64,000 nt of DNA from Gaertneriomyces semiglobifer (Eukaryota > Chytridiomycota > Chytridiomycetes > Spizellomycetales > Spizellomycetaceae). The first letter of the stretch is position 1. Each line of letters opens with the position of its first letter. Where the stretch lies: the NCBI GenBank assembly GCA_025558075.1, contig JAHLKF010000004.1:620001-684000 (forward strand), in the 5' to 3' direction. Of the stretch, positions 46,376-57,857 are shown in pieces. The notes beneath the pieces were generated by a model. That model saw nothing but the letters and a program-made list of their open reading frames with translations. It was not told the DNA's origin and did not search any database. The translations under genes were made by a program, and so were the position numbers.

Positions 46376-47938
46376 CTACAAGAACTTTGCAGCCAGTCCC
46401 AGGTAAACCGAAGTAGATATAATATCTTGAACCGCGGTTTCGAACGGCCCTGCTGTGAGTGCCGGATCTAAATAACGAGCGTTGGGGTGAGGTCGAGAAC
46501 AATCGCCTGACACGAAATGAAGGTCTCTCACCTATCCCTAGTCTGTGAACCAGCATCACTCCACCACTTCCGAGTAATCCCCCAAGACTGCTGCTAATTA
46601 GGATACTTCCTCCGGTAACCGCAGCGAAGGTCCAGTTTTGGCTCCAAGCTCCTCCGATGGCGAGTAGACTCACGCAAGCCATTCCCGCTATTAGCATTGC
46701 GGAAAGAAGCTCTTTGACCATGACTGTCCACATGTCTTCGAAGGTCGTGTTAGATGCATATCCCGTAGCAAGTGCCCGCAGTGTGGTGGTGCTCGACTGC
46801 AAACCGATATTCCCAGATACCGAAGAAAGGATTGGTAGGAAAGACGCGAGAAGGATATGGGCCCGAAGTGTCTCATCATGTGACGATACAATGCCGCCCA
46901 CCAACATTCCGAGCGACAAAGTCACGAGAATGGCAGGTATTCGAAATAATGCCACTTTGTAAAAGGGACGTCTACACACAATCCGGCGTTAATACGTACA
47001 GCATCCATTTGTAAGGAACGGTCGAGTTTTCTACCGACCTGCAACAGCAGTACAAACCTCTGCATCTTCAGAGCATCATCATTTTGCAACAGATGGCTCA
47101 AGCGCAGGGACACCAATTCATGTGCTTCTTCTAAACTAGCTGCGTCCAAAACCAGAGTCAAGAACTCTTGCTCCGGCAGATTCTGTGCTCGGCGGTGCGT
47201 CCAACTAGGAGTTGCTCCTAGCGACCGGAGAGGGACAGACGCTCCCGGCTCATCATTGTGCACGTGTAGCATGTGGTCCTTGTCTTCCTCATGTCGTTGC
47301 AGGGCCATTTGCGCCGGTATCAGTGGGATTTTACACGCGGCGCGAGGGTATAGTTCCGTTACCACCGCCAATGCTTCACTGCCCCGTCGCTGAGCCAAGT
47401 TGTGCTTTGTCGCAGCAGAAGGCCTACCGTTACGTTCTAACTCCTGTTCCCTATCCACGCGCCAATCGTGGTCGTCAACGTGTAATGACTCTGACTGTGA
47501 GAGCAGGGCTTCGCCGGCATCATCGTGAGCGGCCTGTCGGCTAGGTGATCGAGTGGGCGAGCGGCTTATAACAGAGCCGTGTGAGTGTGAGGAGCGTGGC
47601 AGAGATGCTAGCGGTGCGTAAGTTGAGGTATCCCGCGATTCTGAACGGCGATGGAACATTGTGGCATAAGGCTTCCTCAGCTCGCTTTTGATGTCAGCGT
47701 TTGAGTTTCGCGGAAACGTCGCGGCCTCAGCACTGGGACAAAAGGCCGGCACAGTCATGATAATATGTGGCACAGCCATGCAAAATGTTGGGTTTGAGAC
47801 GCCCATTCCATCCCCTTTTACTTTGGAAAGAACGACGACGGCAGGCCCAACAATGGCAGAAAGGCCGTCTTGATCAGTGTTGTACTCCTGCTCGTACGTG
47901 CTGCGTCCTGCCGCATTTACGAGCCGGAGTCCGGACAT
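46376..47938 (-). CDS. MgtE/SLC41-type divalent cation transporter, single module
   Basis: Exons 47058..47938, 46532..46971 and 46376..46467 join to 470 aa. Residues 1-260 are polar and Ser/Arg/His-rich, largely disordered. A helical part follows (EQEFLTLVLDAASLEEAHEL), then the MgtE integral membrane domain of about five helices: ALFRIPAILVTLSLGMLVGG, the pore motif LPILSSVSGNIGLQSSTTTL, ELLSAMLIAGMACVSLLAIG and, after the last intron, DPALTAGPFETAVQDIISTS, the family's second pore signature. SLC41 proteins normally carry two such modules; only one is here, so it may dimerise as bacterial MgtE does. No CBS domains are seen. The intron 1 donor GTTTGT was chosen because the stronger GTACGT at 46998 would break the frame. 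Confidence 0.8.
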
Positions 47939-48270
47939 TGTGGGAAAGTGCGGTCTTCATCAAGCATCACGACGCTGGAATCAAAGGTGTGCTTTTTCAA
48001 TTTCATGTTTTTTTCTACACAACATATGAGACGTTTGAATTTGAAGTCCTATCTATTAAATATGCATCGCACCTATCTTCGATGCATACAAGCCGTGCTG
48101 TCAATGTCCGCACGGCCATAGCAGATCCAGGATGCAGTACTACGTATGTGGCAGCATTCAGTCGCTGTGACTAAACAATACATATACTCTTGACTGGGTG
48201 AGGGTAATAGCCCTACCGCTCCCATAGATGTTCGAAACAGACAGCGTAACCGGGGCCATTGCTAGGATTT
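47939..48270. other. Intergenic, nothing seen
   Basis: A 332-bp stretch between the transporter start and the hydrolase stop on the same strand; it should contain the transporter promoter. Confidence 0.45.
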
Positions 48271-49272
48271 TCACGTCGATGGCGTGAGAAAATCAGAAAT
48301 TAGGTCCAGAAACTCTTGGGGTTTCTCAGCATGAACCCAGTGCCCACAATCGAGCCCAACGATTGTCGCATTGGGAAAGAACTCTCTAATAGTTGAGTGA
48401 GTGGGAGGAGTGATGTAGTTGCCGCGTTCACCTGCAATGAACAACGTGGGCCCGTGATACTGACGACCGCTGCCAGTATAAGGGAACCGCCACAGTGACG
48501 CTAGGTGCGCGGATAACGCACTCAAGTTCACCCTCCATTGGAGATGCCGTTCGCCAGGAACCTTCTTCAGGTTTGTCAAGAGGAATTGTCGCACCGAAGC
48601 TTGCTGAAGCGCAAATCAGCTAATTCTGTCGTTTCCATGATGAGTGCTGGTACTTACTGGGATGGTCTCCGACAAAATTCTATCTGCTTCGCTCTGTAAG
48701 GTGACTCCCCTGTCTGCCACCTTCTGCATTGCATTGATGTATTGGCGGAACTCTTCATTGAGATTCTGGTCCGTCGGCGCCATGTCCACCACGATCAAGT
48801 TATCAACCAACTCGGGATGCGATAAGGCATAGTGCATAGCGGTCTTTCCGCCCATGGAATGCCCGATGAGATTCACCTTGCCCAGCTTTTGCTGCCGGAC
48901 AAAATGAGAAATATCTGCAGCCATCGCTGAATATCCATGTTCCGATGTCCACGGCGACTCTCCATGATTGCGTAGATCTAGCGGTATCACATCAGAATGC
49001 AATTTATGTGACAAGGCCTTTGACAATGATCGCCAATTCTGTTTAGATCCGAAGAGGCCGTGGAGAATCAAGAGAGGAGATGGGCTTTGGGTCGGCTTTG
49101 GGTGAGTGAGCGAGCGGGCATCCGCCTGATAGACGGTGTGTGATAAATCCACTGCTGTCGCTTTCGTAGCAACCAATCTCAACCCACTTGCACTGGTTCG
49201 CCGGCACGTTACCGGAAGAACATGGTTTCTTGCCATTACCGGAAGAGCATGGCTTTTTGCAAACGGCGGCAT
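48271..49272 (-). CDS. Mitochondrial alpha/beta hydrolase, ABHD11/IMO32 type
   Basis: Exons 48658..49272 and 48271..48603 give 315 aa. The alpha/beta-hydrolase core begins near residue 65: LLILHGLFGSKQNWRSLSKA (oxyanion HG motif), DLRNHGESPW, the nucleophile elbow LIGHSMGGKTAMHYALSHPE, and the catalytic His in GLDCGHWVHAEKP. This pattern is that of ABHD11 and yeast Imo32, mitochondrial serine hydrolases; in animals ABHD11 protects the 2-oxoglutarate dehydrogenase lipoyl group. The first 50 residues are basic, His/Arg-rich and contain a 10-residue tandem repeat (KSHALPVMA / RNHVLPVTC). The ATG at 49272 is the first in the frame. Mitochondrial location is inferred from family and leader. Confidence 0.93.
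49206..49264 (-). repeat. Tandem 30-bp duplication in the hydrolase leader
   Basis: Two near-identical 30-bp units encode KSHALPVMA and RNHVLPVTC within the presumed mitochondrial leader. Units differ at a few bases, mostly non-synonymous, so the copy is not brand new. Confidence 0.7.
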
Positions 49273-50412
49273 GTTTTATGTTACTCGCTGCGAAAAGTGT
49301 GGACAACGCCGAACATTTTCCATACGCGGGATTTTTGGAGAGAGCTAACCACATCCAACAGCGTTCAACATCATTACCTTCATATATCTTTAGCCCAAAC
49401 CTGCATTCAATGCAGTCAATTCTGTCCAAGCGCATAGGGTTGAAGTCAAGGGCACTGTCAAGCTCCCCAGGAGCAGCAGCCTTACCTTGCTGGTATCAAT
49501 GTCGAACAACCTATTTGTGCGAATGCCGCTGAAATGATGTTGCGCTAGTAAACGTCTTCTTCCCTTCCACGGCGACATATGTGATTCTATCAGTGACCTT
49601 GTAGCCGTAAACGACTGTCGGCCGTAGCTGTAGCGTATGCTTCGGCGTCTCGGCACTCTGCGCGAGGTGAACATCAAACTCAACGATGGAAAGTTCAGCC
49701 ATTCACAGAGCCAATCAAAAGGCAATGCGAAGGATAGAGCGCCATGTTGTCCGCAGAGGTTGTTGGCAAAGGGACTTGACCGACTATTAACGAAAGGAAG
49801 GAGATGCATCATATGCACCATCGGCAGTTTCCCCATCCAAAGAAGCCCTTTTCCGTGATATCGCCCATAAATCCCATCACGAACAGCCAGACGGCTGCTC
49901 CAAGGCGGGAACTGTTGCCTTGTCGGTGGGAGGAAACAACTTGGAAGTATTGTTTGCACTTTGATCAAAAGCTAGAGATAAAGCCGTGTCTTCGTGCAGA
50001 TGGTCGAGTCTCCTCCAATCCCTGCCTACGGGGAGCAGAGCTCGTTCATGCCATACTTTCTGGAATATAGAGTTTAGTTATCGAAACTAGTTGTTGTAAT
50101 GTCGGTGCCGTAGTACGCGCAATGGCTGCCCGTTTTGACACGTTGTTTGCTTTTATAGTCAAACGACTGGCAACAACCAGATCGTCCGTGTGGGCGACAG
50201 TGGGGTAGACATAGGCTCAACGTTCGAACAGGGTCTTGGTAGGCAACCTTGCTCTGTTGCGGTCAACAGCGTTCTCGGCCGCATTCTGTGGTGGACCACC
50301 GTACTCTCCAAGTTCAGTTTGTTAGGCGATCTTTGGGAAACAGCAAGCGACGGTGCCTATCTTGGTGGTCAGTACCGCTTTTCAACCAGGTTGGCCAGCG
50401 TCATAGCGGACG
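49273..50412. other. Divergent region, hydrolase / ARF exchange factor
   Basis: About 1.1 kb. A minus-strand frame of 63 codons (49511-49702) looks protein-like but has no recognisable family or clear start context. An upstream ORF beginning at 50122 (28 codons) may lie in the exchange-factor leader. Confidence 0.4.
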
Positions 50413-53400
50413 ATGAGTCGGGGAGAACAAACACTCAGTCCTCTGAATCCAAGCTTTGTGGGCACCACTACTGGTCCGGAGCTCACGCTCATGACGACAA
50501 GCGGAAGCGAGCTGCCATGGCAGCACATAGTACACTCAGAAATCGTCAGCGTCACCTCCATTATGCGGAGGAACCAACGATGGCGGATAGCTGCTGAACG
50601 CGAAAGGCGCAAGTCCGTACCGCTGGAATATGAGCTTTGTCAAGACGTGGCCGCACGCGGAAGGATACATCTTGAAGGCATTCTGACCTTCATGAAAGAG
50701 TTAAGCACCATGGATGTTGCAATAGAAGAAGAGGAGATGCCCCTCCTCCAAGGATTCGCGAAGCTCAAAACTAAATTGATGTATGCAGAGGATATCGCAG
50801 ACATCAGCCCGATGGCCCTGTTAGAGCCTTTCCTAGAAGTCATTCGAAGTGGGGAGACAACAGGGGCGATTACAGGAGCAGCTTTGTCAAGCGTAGAAAA
50901 GTTTATTACGTATCGGCTTTTGGACCTGTCCCATCCCGATCTTGCTGCCGCCGTATACACCATCACCCACTCGGTGACGAGATGCAAGTTCGAGGCGACA
51001 GACTCCGTGCAGGATGAGGCCGTCCTGGCAAAGATTCTGCAATTATTACGGGTTATCATTACGAGTGAGATCGGGCATCGTTGCTTAGATGATAAAGGCA
51101 TATGCGAAATGGTTGAAGTCGCCTTCGGAATGTTCTTTCAAGGAAGAGTCAGCGAATTACTGAGACGTTCAGCGGAGCGAACGCTTTTGATATTGACGCA
51201 GGCGCTTTTTCAGAGGTTGTCTGTTGTTACACGCCAGAAAGAAGATGCGAGTGCGCCACATGAGCCGACTGGGACTGCAGATTCCAGCACCACAAACACG
51301 AGGGCACCGGTTACTCAAAGTACAACTCTGCCCGCAGCTGCGCATACTCGACGTGCGTCTCGACCTAATAACGAGCTGGAGCATTCACCTTCGATAACGG
51401 TATTCCGAGGAGAAGAGGATACCCGCCAGATATCGGTCGCAGCTTGGCAAGAGACGAATGATGGAACTGGGAATCAAGGTCCACGCATCGCGTATGCCGG
51501 CAATGACCTGATCGTGCCTGATGGTGGGTTGAAAGTTGTGCGCCAAAGGCAAGAGGATAGTGGCTCTCCCGCAATCGCCCATGCAACGCCCGCAGCTGTA
51601 CCCGCACACCAAAGCGATCATCCTTCGTCTAACGTATCCCAAAGTCCGCTCGTCGAGCCAGTTACGCCAAGTATTGACCCAGATGTAAGCACATCTAACC
51701 CAGTAAGATCAGAGTTCCGCCCCTTCGGTCTTCCCGCCACCCTGGAGCTCCTCCGAGTGTTGATAACTCTCATCGATCCTCGCAGCAAGCAACATACCGA
51801 TTCCATGCACCGTTCCATTGCTCTCCGCCTGTTACATACCGGGCTGGAAGTTGGCGGACGGAGTCTGGGTAGGCTGATTCAATGGGCATACGATGCCGAA
51901 ACAGCGTCAGCGAGCGGCGATAGTACGGCTACGAACGGGGAGGCTACATCCCAACAGCCACCGGAAGGCAACAATAATGTTGACGTGGAGGACGACAGAA
52001 AGTTTGCTTTCCTCGCTAGAGATATGATTGTGGACGACCTATGCAAGCACTTATTTCAAGTGAGTATAGCGATGCCTAGGTACGATATCCGCACGCTAAA
52101 CATGCTGATAATGGATAGCTATTACAACATGCACCGCTTACGACAGTTTCTCCGCCAAATGCGACAACTCTTACTGTGTTCGCCTTGAGTGTCAAATGCG
52201 TGACGTCGCTTTTTAAATCTGCCCGGGCCCACTTAAAACTCCAACAGGAATGGTTCATGCTGTGGGCTATGGCACGTCTCAATTCGGGGCTGGCAACCTG
52301 GGAGCTTGAAGGTTGGGCGAAGAAATCTGGCACGCCCGATCTTAGCAGGGAGAGAGACACGATGAAACAAGTCGATCGTGGCGGAGTTCTCGTCAGCGAG
52401 GCGCGTGAGTTACTACTGGAAGCACTCCTATTACTATGCGGGGAGCCTGGCTTCATCGCTGAACTTTACGTCAACTATGACGGCGATATGGATCGCCAGA
52501 GTCACCTTTTTGAAGAACTTTTCCACTTCTGCGCCAGAAGCAGTTTTCCAGATGTCACGCCAGGTGGCCCCATTACAACTCTGACACATCAAAGTTTATC
52601 GTTTGATGCGATTCTGAGGATGCTCAAGGAGATGGTTGATAATACTCGAACGGATCGCCAATACACTAGCTCAACGAGTATTGGCACTCCAAGCTCGCAG
52701 ACGGGTGCGAATGTTGGTGTGGTCCCGGCTCCCGAAGCCATACGATTCAACAAAACCCGTAAGCGACTTCTAAAAGCGGGTGCGGAATGTTTTAATAGCA
52801 CTCCAAAAGATGGTATCAAGTACCTACAGGAGCATGATTTTCTTCCTGATCCGGTGGACCCCGTTTCTCTTGCCCGCTTACTCAAAACCACGGCTAGCAT
52901 TGATAAGACATTGCTGGGCACTTATCTTGCCAGTCCCAAACATGTAGATCTTTTGAAATCCTTTATCTCCCTGTACGACTTTTCAAATAAACGCCTCGAC
53001 GAAGCTCTGCGACTTCTAATAGAGTCTTTCCGGTTGCCGGGAGAGAGCCAACAAATTGAGAGAATAATGGAGGTCTTTGCACATGCATATTTCGACAGTC
53101 TCCAAGCACAGGGAGAAGAGCGCGAGCTTGCTACCTTTGATGCGTGCTTCATATTGAGTTACAGCATTATTATGCTCAATACTGATCAGCATAATCCGCA
53201 AGTACGACACCGGATGACAATAGAAGACTTCATGAGGAACTTGAGAGGAGTTAACGGCGGGAACGATTTTCGAGCCGAGTATCTTAATGAAATATACGAG
53301 GCGATACGGGACAACGAAATTGTAATGCCAGAGGAACATAAAGGCGATCTGGGGTTCAATTACCAATGGCGGGAGCTGATGAAGAAGACTTATGACTGTG

Positions 53401-55746
53401 GAATACTCGTTCCTTGCCGGACCTCACAGTACGATAGAGATATGTTCATCCTGGTCTCCGACGCGATATTAGTTGCGCTCTCGTATGCATTGGAAAATGC
53501 CGAGACGCCACTCCATCTGCAAAAATCAATTGTGGCTGCCCAGCATTATGCATTTGTGGCGGCTCATCATCATTTGAGTGACATTTTTGACAATCTGATA
53601 AGCAGCCTTGCTCGAACTACAGGATTGTTGAAAGAAGGGCGACCAGTTAAGGACAACGCGTTTGACCCATGGAAAGCCGAGTTCGGTCGGAATGTCCGTG
53701 GCCAAATAGTTTGCGTCGTAATGTTTAGTCTGGTGTCCGAATGGGGCAATGCTCTCAGGAGCGGCTGGTACCCGGTGGTCAAATGTCTACGGAATCTGTT
53801 TCTGCATGCAGTTGTACCGTCCACGCTTCTACTCCATGAGGATTTCTTACATGGGCAAGTCCCCATTCCCCGGCTGGAAAAGAAACAACAACGTAGGCCA
53901 ATGAGCGCTGGAACGAGGAAAGAAGCCGGCTTATTTGGTGCTCTAAGTAATTTCTTGAGTCTAGGCTTTGGAGACGAGCTGGAAGGATACGAACCAAGCC
54001 CCCAAGAACTACAATGGGAGAAACGGGCAGAAGCCTGTGCACGGGCGTGCAAAGTGGATGGGATAGCTGGGGTCAGCAGATTCTTGGAAAAGGATGCCCT
54101 GAACCAGCTCATTGGAGCCATTATCCAGGCTTCGTCCAGGACATTGTCGCAGGCAGAGCAACGGGGCACTGCGACACCTGAGGCCGCTTCAGATGTCGAT
54201 CTGCCTGAGCAAACCCGCGAGTTCGACACAGCGGCTGCCTTTTTGCTTGATATGTTAGTCAACATTGCTATTCAAAATCGAGATAGGATCTCATGTGTTT
54301 GGGACCAGATATCGCTGCATATTGAGTCGATACTGAATAGCGAAGACGACGAACATGTACAATTAGTGCAAACAGCAGTCAGTGGGCTCGTTCGGATTGC
54401 CACCAGGGTGGGACACAATACGGCGGTGATCTCGAGCATACTCACGTTAGTGTCGAAAACACGCCTACGACCGCCCATCCTAGTCCATCTATGTGCCGGT
54501 CTGCTTTACATGGTACAATCTGATACGACAGTATTGACGGAAGGAATCGAGTGGAACGTCCTCTTGCCACTGCTGGTTCAAGCGCAGGCACAAGAAGATG
54601 CGGCTCGCTATGCTGTTGAAGCAGTAGGACGTCTCTGCGATAGCCGTGTAGTTTCCGCATACAACTGGGGGGACTGGGTTGACTGTTTGGGTGGGTTCGT
54701 GGACGGCACTCCTGAGAGAGCTGGAAGAGCCTTGGAATGGTTATTCATGCAGCACGCGAGGATACCTACCGTAGCCGAGGCGACGGGCATGAAACTCAAG
54801 ATGGTTTTCTTCACACTCCAGCTACCCCTTCTGTCCACGTTTACCGGCTTCCTTTCACATGCCATTCGCGATGTGCGGCATCGATCGTTGTCATTCTTGC
54901 AACGTGCACTCCTGAGCCACGATCTTACCCGACAGGAACACTTACGTGGCGAGGTCTTTGAAAATGTTGTCTTTCCCATACTCGACGCCGTACGTGGCGA
55001 CGAGGAGATGCAAAGTCGTGGAGTGGCTGTAGGATGTAAGGTGTGGCTAAGCTGGCTGCCGCCGTCGCTTCCAGAGCTTGGTGGCAAGGATGAGGCGGAG
55101 CTGTCAGAAATATGGATACGACTTTTGAGAGGAGTTGCTAGCTTGGGAGTGGGCGGAACTGACGGATTGGTAAGTCATGAGGCGTGCGTGTTTATTAGTA
55201 AACTGACCAGTGGTTAACATCGAGTATCTGCAGTATGAAGGTGTGGTGGAAAGCTTGAAGAACGTGCTACTTGTGATGTCAGCCCAAGGCATGTTACGTG
55301 ATTCCAGTCATTGGAAAGCTACCTGGGAGACTGTGGAGGCATTTGCGCCAGGTTTACAGAAGGAGATTGAAGCAGGTCCATCCTTTGAAATTGGAGGCCA
55401 GGGCGATGACTCGCCGAGTCGAGAAAACATCAATGCTCGTCCCAACGAGATGAAAGCCCTGGATCTGGAGCAAGTGGACAAACTAAACCAGGCAGAGGTT
55501 CAGGAGTCGCACGAAAAACCGGAGGACCAATTGCAACATGCTTCAGTGCCAGTGCCTTCCGAGGTGTTAGTAGCCACGCCGAATAATATTGCTTTCAGCG
55601 AAACAGATGGAACTGATGTAGGAGATGACAGTCTGTCCGCGTCGTCAGCGACAGACGCACTGGCGACCATTGCTGCGCAAGCACTCGCTCTTGTTGGAGA
55701 GCAACCCAAGCGGAGCGACCCCAAGGAGGCGGCGACACTCGGTTGA
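50413..55746 (+). CDS. Large ARF guanine-nucleotide exchange factor, GBF1/GEA type
   Basis: Three exons, 50413..52059, 52119..55169 and 55234..55746, give 1736 aa. The protein activates ARF GTPases at early Golgi for COPI coat recruitment. Order of domains: N-terminal DCB (LLEPFLEVIRSGETTGAITG), a Ser/Pro/Thr-rich insert (about 275-435), HUS box region (YVNYDGDMDRQSHLFEEL), the Sec7 domain (about 760-950) with the glutamic finger in FRLPGESQQIERIMEVF (Glu about 858) and MLNTDQHNP, then HDS helical repeats. These are GBF1-subfamily features rather than BIG. The C-terminal 120 residues are acidic and Ser-rich. The glutamate that brefeldin A studies address is intact. Start: first ATG in frame, 36 codons before the conserved part. 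Confidence 0.96.
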
Positions 55747-56035
55747 TGATTCCCGATTTTATTTAGCCATCATAGAATCTGAACTTGTACTTACCCAATG
55801 ACTGCCGGACAGGAACCGGCCTTCTCATAGAATACCTACATAAACAGCCAATGTCCCATTGTTCTGTCTGTCACGGCCTTTGCGTTTGTTTATGATCGCG
55901 CGGATAACTCAACTACATTTTCCCACCGCATTTGCCACATTCCGCTCTCGGCAGACATGGCCTTCGATTTCGGTGCGATACCCAAATCATTCCTCATGAT
56001 CTTCAAACCCAAACCTTGAGCAGCACCAGCTAAGA
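55747..56035. other. Gap after the exchange factor
   Basis: No gene is seen. The gap contains the exchange-factor 3' UTR and the upstream region of the following hypothetical gene. Confidence 0.45.
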
Positions 56036-56653
56036 ATGAGTTCACAGAAGTCGGTCGAGATGCATTTACCTAAGCGGAGCATCTGTCGCAAGGAGCCGTG
56101 CAGATATTTTACCAAGCGACGGCTCCTGCATCCGTTATCACTGGTTCACAAAGACGAGGGTTCAAACCATCTCAATAAACGGCAGAAGCTGAGCGACGAC
56201 AAGGTTGAGGTGGATTCTACGGTACCAAGGGAGGTCGTGCTGTCCGAAGGCGAGGACGAGGCTGCAGTCGAGCCGTTGGTCCGGCCTTGCATCAGCCTCA
56301 AATCGGCAAGAGTACATGACGGTACTCTTATCCATTTTCTATCACATTCTGAAGGCACGAGGCACCATGGTGTCAGCAGTAACGCCGGTGATGCACTGGT
56401 ACGGCCTAAACCGGTAGAATCTTGGGGCCTGGATCGTGTCCGGACGCTCCCACAAGTCTTACGCCCTTACAACATGTGTATGACAATGGCAAGTCTTCGC
56501 TGAACTGTCGGCCTTGGTTGACTTCACGGTGTCTGACTTTCCCGTAGACCAATAGTAGACCGCGTGTTGATACCAACAATGGACATCGAATTACCCGCCC
56601 ACCCCTCCCACGAGCGACGCGAGCTGAGTCGTACGATGAAACTGCAAAGGTGA
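56036..56653 (+). CDS. Hypothetical protein, weakly supported
   Basis: One frame (56036-56503) codes 155 aa, MSSQKSVEMHLPKRSICRKE onward, with a basic N-terminus, Lys/Arg pairs (KRRLL, NKRQK) that could act in nuclear import and an acidic stretch (LSEGEDEAAVEPL). A GTATGA donor at 56478 and an acceptor at 56555 would replace the last eight codons by 32 others and end at 56653 (179 aa). Other acceptors leave a different open frame, so the 3' end is uncertain. No domain is recognised. Support is only frame length and composition; it may not be a gene. Confidence 0.3.
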
Positions 56654-57857
56654 AATCTTTCAGCAAGAGTCCCAGTGTGAGATGCTCTAGCTCTTTCCTC
56701 GAGGACGTTCCATGCAATGATGGCGCCCAAGTTCCTGAAGATTAGTAAGCAGGAACGTCCGTAGGCGCCAAAACTCATGGGTCAGTTACGAGCAATACAG
56801 TTCACTCCGCATTGCCTCAAGGACCGCAACAGATGTTTTTGAAGCTCTACGGCATTGACAGAAACTGCCTAGAAGCCTGCCGTGCCGGTTTCCCACGCTT
56901 GTGGCGTGCACAAATCGAAGATCAAAATTAGTTAACGTTTCTGCGTGACTGCGATCCAATACATGAGCGACATCGCGATTCTCAACTCTACTACCTATTA
57001 AAGAATGCGATGCTTGCCCTCACTCATGAACAACTCATTGAACCTGTATTGTTTATAGAAAGAAGACGAGAACAAAACGTGGACTGTGCGACGACAAAGA
57101 TGTTGCTCGTAATGTGCTGTGGAGACGGGAGAAGGAGGCTCCCTAATCTCACGCAACGCTTCGCAGGTCTGTCATATACGATCTTCTAGATCTCGCTCAC
57201 CCAAGGATTTCGCCGTTGAGAGGCGCTGGCGCGCGACGTGGTCAACCGAAGCAACTCGACGCACGGATGTTTTATCCACGCAAGAAGCGTACCATTCAGA
57301 TTGCATTTTGAGCCCACTGCGTTATGGCAGGCGTTGTAGAAGTGTTCATGAGCAGGTTGACTATCCCCTACTTTGTCCCAACTTTCAGGCTGAACGCCCC
57401 CGACGCGTGATCGAATAATTATTCTTAGGTCAGCAAGATCACGTGGCCATTTCCTGTTGTTCGCCGTGAATAACAAAAGGAGCTTTCGACCAACCTGCGG
57501 GTTGCACCAGTCTTCCACTTTTCTGCACAGCAGCCCGGCAGCCATTTTAAATATACAGATCTGGAGGTGCATCACGATTTGGTTGGATCATCCCCACATC
57601 TGTGTCATGCGCATGGGTTGTCTGGAAGGAGTTTTCTTCGCCATTCGCAAATGAACGAGATGATGCTTTCACATACGATTAGTCTTGCTGATCATTGCCT
57701 GATGAAAACATGCCTTGTGACTGATTGCTCATTTGCGGTTCCGCTGGCGTTGAATTACGAAATACCTATAGATATTTTGGTGTATGATGGTTCATAACGA
57801 ACAATAGAAGCAAAACTCGTCTGGTCTATCTACATAGAAAGAAATTCGTGGCACTGT
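56654..57857. other. Intergenic, nothing convincing
   Basis: About 1.2 kb with short frames on both strands, none with family features. The right end borders the purine permease stop. Confidence 0.45.

Noticed and set aside
49511..49702. 63-codon minus-strand frame starting MAELSIVEFDVHLAQ
   Set aside because: It looks somewhat protein-like, but it is short, without family match, and I could not join it to other exons.
49390..49968. 192-codon minus-strand frame between the hydrolase and the exchange factor
   Set aside because: Composition is irregular with no domain, and it ends inside a region with other conflicting frames.
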